A stretch of DNA of 64,000 bases from Arabidopsis thaliana (lineage: Eukaryota > Streptophyta > Magnoliopsida > Brassicales > Brassicaceae). Position numbers and translations under genes: made by a program. The DNA lies in the NCBI RefSeq assembly GCF_000001735.4, contig NC_003076.8, positions 12,524,001 through 12,588,000 on the forward strand. The letters run 5' to 3'. Within the stretch, counting starts at the first letter, position 1, and every line of letters starts with the position of its first letter. The notes under the pieces were generated by a model, which was not told where the DNA came from, ran no database searches, and was given only the letters and a program-made list of their open reading frames with translations. This document shows, piece after piece, positions 58,864-64,000 of this stretch.

Positions 58864-59422
58864 GACATGGGTTTGTTTTTTCCTAACCAATCCAAGGAAG
58901 ATTTAATTGGTTTTGCAGATGCAGGATACTTATCTGATCCCCATAATGGTAGATCGCAAAGGATATGTCTTCACATGCGGGGGTACAGCTATTTCTTGGC
59001 GCTCTATGAAGCAAACTATTTCAGCCACATCTTCTAATCATGCAGAGATTTTAGCAATTCATGAAGCTAGCTGTGAGTGTGTATGGCTAAGATCCATAGT
59101 TCACCATATACAAGAAGACTGTGGTATGTATGCAGGGAAAAAGACTCCAACAATTATGTACGAAGACAATGCAGCATGCATCGCACAACTCAAAGACGGA
59201 TACATCAAAGGCGATAGAACAAAGCACATCCTACCAAAATTCTTCTTCACACACGATCTACAAAAGAGCGGCGATGTACGAGTTCTACAGATCCGTTCGA
59301 ATGATAATCTGGCTGACTTATTCACCAAGGCGCTACCTACTGCTATTTTCAAGAAGTTAGTCTATCGTATCGGATTACGCTGTCTCAAATATCTCGATGA
59401 ATATACTCATAAGGGGGAGTAA
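58864..59422 (+). pseudogene. Copia RNase H, C-terminal remnant
   Basis: Starting directly at the gypsy LTR edge, the sequence reads QSKEDLIGFADAGYLSDPHN. After a two-base loss near 58955 it continues as GYVFTCGGTAISWRSMKQ, TSSNHAEILAIHEASCECVW, YEDNAACIAQL, HILPKFFFTHDLQ and NLADLFTKALP. This is the last part of a copia pol polyprotein, with RNase H residues D (FADAGY), E (HAEILA) and D (YEDNAA) in place. Everything upstream in pol is missing. Confidence 0.9.
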
Positions 59423-59548
59423 TTGTATGTTGCACTCTTTTTTTCTTAACCATGGTTTTTCTCATTGAGTTTTCCTGGTAAGGTTTTTAATGAGGCAGCA
59501 TTTCAAATACTTTACCATTATGGTACTATAATGGTCATCAAGGGGGAG

Positions 59549-59710
59549 TGTTATGAATAAAGATGGATGCCCATTATAAGGCCCATCATCTAAGCCCATC
59601 ATCTAGATGTTTCTAGGGTTTTACCCTTTCCTTGTACTCCTATATAAAGAACCTTTTTCTCAATGGAATACTACACTCATTTTCTTCTATATCTTTCTCT
59701 AGTTACAACA
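59549..59710 (+). repeat. Copia 3' LTR
   Basis: 162 bp, three differences from the 5' copy, followed by the GGTTG target duplication. A second AAGGGGGAG purine tract stands immediately before it. Confidence 0.93.
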
Positions 59711-62700
59711 GGTTGTAGGTTTTATTAATTTAATATTATTACTTTGTAGAAATAAGATTATGGTTGTATGTATTTATAAACAAAAAAAATATTATTGGTA
59801 AATTGTACTTATGTGTTATATAATAGAATTCACAAATATCAAATTTAATATATATATATATATTGAAAATAATGTAAGTTATATATATGTCATAAAATAG
59901 ATATTTACCTATTATTTATATCCATAAAACTAAATTTAATATATATATATATATATATATGAAAACTATAGTAATGTTTTTAAAGAAAATAAAGTGAAAA
60001 GAAAAAGAGAAAAAAGATACAAACCTTCTAAAGACCATAAAATTGTGCTTTAGAAAAACATGAACTTATCAGACAAAATAATTGAAAAAAAATACTATTT
60101 GGACTGTTAGAAAAAATAGGAAAGCTAAAGCATGATTATTTCAATTTTGGGGCTGTAAATTTTTTAGTGGCTTTAAAAATTTCCTACCGTCCAACCAATC
60201 ATTTAAGTTAGGTTTTTTCGAGGAATTTTCTGTAAATAAAATTAACAGGGTTTGACGATTTGGTTAACATCGTTAACGGCCCGTTACGGTGAAGGGAGGT
60301 AGTCGGAAAAAAATAATAGGTCGTGTTTTTTTATCTCCAACCCAAATCAATTTGTGTATCTTTCTGACAACGAAAAAAATTTAGGTAGTTTTCTAGCAGA
60401 TTTTAAATAGTTCGGATTTGTTTTGGGAATTTTCTCATACAGAAAATAAAATTGCACAAAAAATTATTTTGCTAAAAATATAGGTTCAGGACAACCAATA
60501 CATATGGGTTTTTTCAGACAAAATATATCATAAAATTAACAACTTTAGGTGAAATTCAATATGATAAGGATTTGGTAAATTGAACTATAAACAATTGCAA
60601 ATGAATAAGTGAAACAAAAAACAGCAAAGGAACTGCACCCGCCAATAAAAAAAAAAATCAAGCTAAGGAAGGCTGTATTTTGGAACATACAGTTTATATT
60701 AATGTTATACTGCTAAATTTAGTTATTTTCTAAAATTTGTTTAGTAAACATATTCAAGTAATTTTTTTCTTTGTAAATACTCTTAAAAATAGTATATGTT
60801 TTTTGGTTTTCTTTGTTTTTGTTAAACGATCTTGTAATAGCACTATTCGGGAAAACTAGATAATTCTCAGATCTCTTTCTTCTCTGCCTCTGTAAATCCG
60901 CCATGGCTCAATGAACTATTATGTAAAGACTTTTTAAATTAATATAAGTAATGTTCTATGGAAAAAAAATCAAGTAATAATAGTAGGAAAATTGTATTGT
61001 ATAACCATCAAAAAACTTTATAATTAAACAACTAACCATTAAAAAAGAAGCAGTGATATTTTATGTAATATATACATATTTACCCTTGCTGATACATGTG
61101 CCTCAAAAGTCAATTCTCTACTTCTCCTTACCACCTTGAGTGCTTCATTTCTTTTATCTCGATTGGGTTTCCAAACCAGCTAAATAACGTGAATGTACTA
61201 TACTGTTATCGTTATGGAATTAGCGATGTAATCAATAGGATTTTATTTGATTTGGAATTCTTACAAACAAATTTAACACTAAATACATATGTAACTAAGA
61301 TTATCATGAACTATACTATTATTTTGATTAAAAACTAATTACAAGATTGCATGTTTTTTTCATAACTGTGAATATTCTATTTGATTATAGAAAATTAAAA
61401 ATTATGTCAAGAATATTTAATTATATTTTAATTATCCGTAAACAAGTTTACAAAACAATTTCCTTGTATTTTTATGATATATAGTCCTTTTTTTGACGTG
61501 CATTTAACTCAATATTTTTAAATCTTATTTATTGTATCGTTTAGAATAAAACGTTACTTATTTGACTTCTGTTTAAATTTAACTTTTGGGTTTCCTATAT
61601 AATATCTTTTAGGGTATAGTTTTTTCAGAAAATTTAACACATATATAAACAAGTCTTCAATCTTCCTCTTTATTGCTCCATGTTATTTCATAATCTACAA
61701 ACATCTTCTGTTTAATCTCACCATTATTGATAATTTCATTAATTCCACAAATAAGAACCAAAAATTCATCATAAAACTTATAAATTTTGTTGCTTGGGTT
61801 TTTTATATACCATCTTAAGGTTTAGTTTTCTCTAATTAAAAACAATTAAAAATCTTATAGGAAAAAAGGAAGCAACCTTTGTTGAACAAAAAAGAGACAT
61901 AGGCCTCACAACTAGCCTCCATCTCCTTGTCACTCTCACCACCACCACCGCCACCGCGGTGACCACCAACAACCATCACCATTATAACTAACACCACCAC
62001 TACACCATCTCTATAATAAAATTAAAATTGATTTACGAATGATATATGAAAATAGTATAGTACACCATATTACTCCTATACATCCTAAATAGTACAACAT
62101 ATTTTTACTTACAAACACTATCTACTATTTTATAAATTTAAATCCTATTTTAAAAATTCAAACTATGTTTTATGTAGAAAAACATATATTTTTGTGTAAT
62201 AAATTTCAGAATTGAAATCTATTTTTTGAAAAAGATATATAGCAAAAAAAATACAAATGAGTGAAAACTAAACTAAGTGTTACTAAATCATCTCACCAAC
62301 AACTCTACACCAAAATTGTCTTTTCTCACCCTTTACATGCTATTTTCTTAATTTATATATATATGATGCTATATTCTTAATTAAGTATCAAAAATATCTA
62401 GTTTTGCAAATCACCCATAATAGTATTCATATATTAAAATAACAAAGCATGTAATTTTTATTAATCAAATAAATTATTCCAAAAAAATCTAACATTTTGA
62501 AACGAATGGGAATATTAATTATATTTGTCTATCGTATATGAAGACTCAACTACGTTTTCAAGACAAAAACAACGAATTTTTATTTTGTTTAGTAAACATA
62601 AATCTAAGAATTTGATTGATAATATACCAAATAAGGCCTTGATTCTGAAAATAGGTAGGACTATGGTCCCCCAACCTTGTCCAACGCATGTGTTTTGTAC

Positions 62701-62896
62701 CATGCTTCCTCACCTACCCACTTCTCTCAATTCCATATTTATGTGTATTCAAAGAAATTTGGTGGAGGCTTTTTTTTGTATATATATATAAACTATGGCT
62801 ACCAGAAAATTCTCAAAAAAACAGTTATCAGTTTGAGGATTTGGGAAAATTTTACAATTTCTATATGCTGGGTCAAAAGTCAAAAAATAAAATAAA

Positions 62897-62930
<34 letters not shown>
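62897..62930. repeat. (TA)n microsatellite
   Basis: About 16 uninterrupted TA units. Smaller runs lie at 7350-7371, 59855-59865 and 59940-59960. Confidence 0.95.
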
Positions 62931-62931
<1 letters not shown>

Positions 62932-63801
62932 CAGAATTGTTTATCGTCCAAAATACTACGGAGTACGTAAACTCTTGTAAACGGATCACACAAGAGTACG
63001 GAAACCTTAGTTACCGACAACTAAAAGTATACAATGATCAAACGGACATAAGTGGATTTGATTGGCAACTAGTAAAGTCAAATAGATATATAAATTGAAA
63101 TAATAAATAAAATGGATACAAATTAAAAGAAGTTTGACCCAAAAAAGAAGAAGAAATGGATACATAAGAGCTAATAAAAAGAAGGTTTAAACTTAAAAAA
63201 CAACTGGATTCTCTTTAACACAAAAAACTTGAGATGCATTTTGTTGACGCTAATGTTTGATAACATTGCTCCTTAGGCGTGCTATACTAGGGGTGTGAGC
63301 CAAAGCACAATTAGCCTTACCTAAATGAATTATTGTGTTGCTTAGGCATGTTAAACTGAGAGTATGAGTGTAAACAAATATCAGCAAGTTCGTCCCAAAA
63401 ATGATAAATTAAGCGATGAGGTAAAGAGATTCCTCTAATTTAAAAACCACGTAGCGCTAAACAATTAATCTAAGTTTTGAATTATGATGCAGATATTGCT
63501 GATCGAGAATTTTACAACTAGGCAACCAAAGTTAAGAAATAGATTGAGATTTTTGATTAGGTTGAGGCACAATAGGGTGTGGTTATGGTACATTGTTTTG
63601 TATAAGGATCATGTATGCGTGGGTGGTATGGGACTATGAGAGAATAATACGCGAACATGATCAATAAATATTGACAAGGTGGTTGAAGAAAAAAAAAGAT
63701 GAAACTCGGGTTCATATAGAAAAAAATCCAAAGCTGTGAATGATGCATGCAAAATTCGGATTAACCCATTTATTTCTTATGTATAAAATGATTAGTGCGT
63801 G

Positions 63802-63861
63802 AGATAAAAAAATACTCATGATAGATAGACTAGATAAAAAAATACTCATGATAAATAGACT
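63802..63861. repeat. 30-bp tandem duplication
   Basis: AGATAAAAAAATACTCATGA occurs at 63802 and again at 63832 with the same following bases. Confidence 0.9.
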
Positions 63862-64000
63862 AAGATTTTTATTAGGATTTTGTAAAAAAAAACCTTCAAA
63901 CTTGTTCATTTTTGCAATTTTATTTCCATTTCCAACAAATGTAAATTAATCCTATGAAGTATAAAATAATACGCATTATAACATTTTTGCCTATTTTTGC

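Larger units (their letters stand above)
45139..59710 (+). mobile_element. Ty1/copia LTR retrotransposon, internally deleted and split by a gypsy element
   Basis: Two 162-bp LTRs (45139-45300 and 59549-59710) differ at only three positions. They begin TGTTATG and end ACAACA. Flanking 5-mers GGTCG (45134-45138) and GGTTG (59711-59715) agree at four of five bases and are the target duplication. A primer-site-like TTATCAGCACG follows the 5' LTR (about 45303) and a purine tract AAGGGGGAG precedes the 3' LTR (59540-59548). Only gag and the final RNase H part remain. Protease, integrase and RT are absent. The gypsy element 46995-58863 sits exactly between the two remnants. Confidence 0.93.
44158..60436. 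mobile_element. Inverted-repeat (MULE/foldback-like) element split by nested retrotransposons
   Basis: About 200 bp at 44158-44355 matches the reverse complement of 60236-60436. Shared blocks include AAAACTACCTAAA, AAAAAAACACGACCTATTAT, CCGACTACCTCC, GTAACGGGC and ATTTACAGAAAATTCCT. The outer ends read GGGAAAATT and, inverted, GAGAAAATT, like Mutator-like termini. Without the inserted copia element the unit is about 1.7 kb and has no coding capacity. A 9-bp target duplication is not clear: the AT-rich flanks agree only in part. Confidence 0.7.
60437..64000. other. AT-rich intergenic DNA, no gene seen
   Basis: It contains only short frames without recognisable domains, a proline-codon-like CCACCACC run near 61940-61970, a (TA)n run and a short tandem duplication. 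A repeated GCTTAGGCATGTTA-like word pair occurs near 63270 and 63340. Confidence 0.6.

Noticed and set aside
62515..62930. Overlapping small frames near a (TA)n run
   Set aside because: No recognisable domain, no splice pattern, and several overlap on both strands.

Overview
The window is plant nuclear DNA. Spliced genes with short GT-AG introns, AT-rich spacers and a dense stack of LTR retrotransposons, Mutator-like, PIF/Harbinger and Helitron-type elements show this. Three genes in a row (25.3-41.7 kb) are recognisable as CLC-g, XGD1 and a tail-only kinesin-like gene. I know this order from the pericentromeric arm of Arabidopsis thaliana chromosome 5 (AT5G33280, AT5G33290, AT5G33300). The source is therefore A. 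thaliana, perhaps a non-reference accession, or a very close relative. The spliced lengths I derive (765, 500 and 446 aa) fit full-length genes.

Left third (1-22.9 kb), transposon-derived. Positions 1-7276 hold the 5' part of a minus-strand Athila (Ty3/gypsy) element with a 1742-bp LTR, a tRNA-Asp-type primer site, gag, protease, RT/RNase H and an integrase that runs off the left edge. Positions 7277 to about 14670 look like a VANDAL/Kaonashi-type Mutator-like element without clear terminal inverted repeats. It carries a decayed DUF1985 gene (the anti-silencing VANC type), a decayed ULP1-like protease module and a decayed F-box-like gene. Around them lie striking noncoding arrays: six 40-bp repeats each carrying a telo-box, about 0.8 kb of TTTACAAGAG/TTTTAAAA words, and a cluster of AAATCTGTGG words. 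Positions 16559-20395 are a PIF/Harbinger element bounded by TTA target duplications. Positions 20909-22921 look like a solo LTR.

Middle (25.3-41.7 kb), genic. It holds the tonoplast-type chloride transporter CLC-g (+), the Golgi xylosyltransferase XGD1 (+) and the kinesin-4-tail-like gene (-), separated by AT-rich spacers.

Right third (43-60.4 kb), a nest. A short Helitron-like element is followed by a non-autonomous inverted-repeat (MULE/foldback-like) element at 44158-60436. Into this a Ty1/copia element inserted (LTRs 45139-45300 and 59549-59710, 5-bp duplication GGTCG/GGTTG). Inside the copia gag/RNase H remnants sits an 11.9-kb Tat-lineage Ty3/gypsy element (46995-58863). It has a second, archaeal-type RNase H and, downstream of integrase, a block of spliced antisense genes. 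The gypsy LTRs lack a matching target duplication and are more diverged than the LTRs of the copia that hosts them. This suggests a recombinant between two insertions. From 60.4 to 64 kb I see only AT-rich spacer with simple repeats.

The best candidates for something under-described are the antisense gene block of the Tat element, the frame-independent ACTCGACC hairpin motif of the Athila element, and the telo-box and short-word arrays beside the DUF1985 gene.
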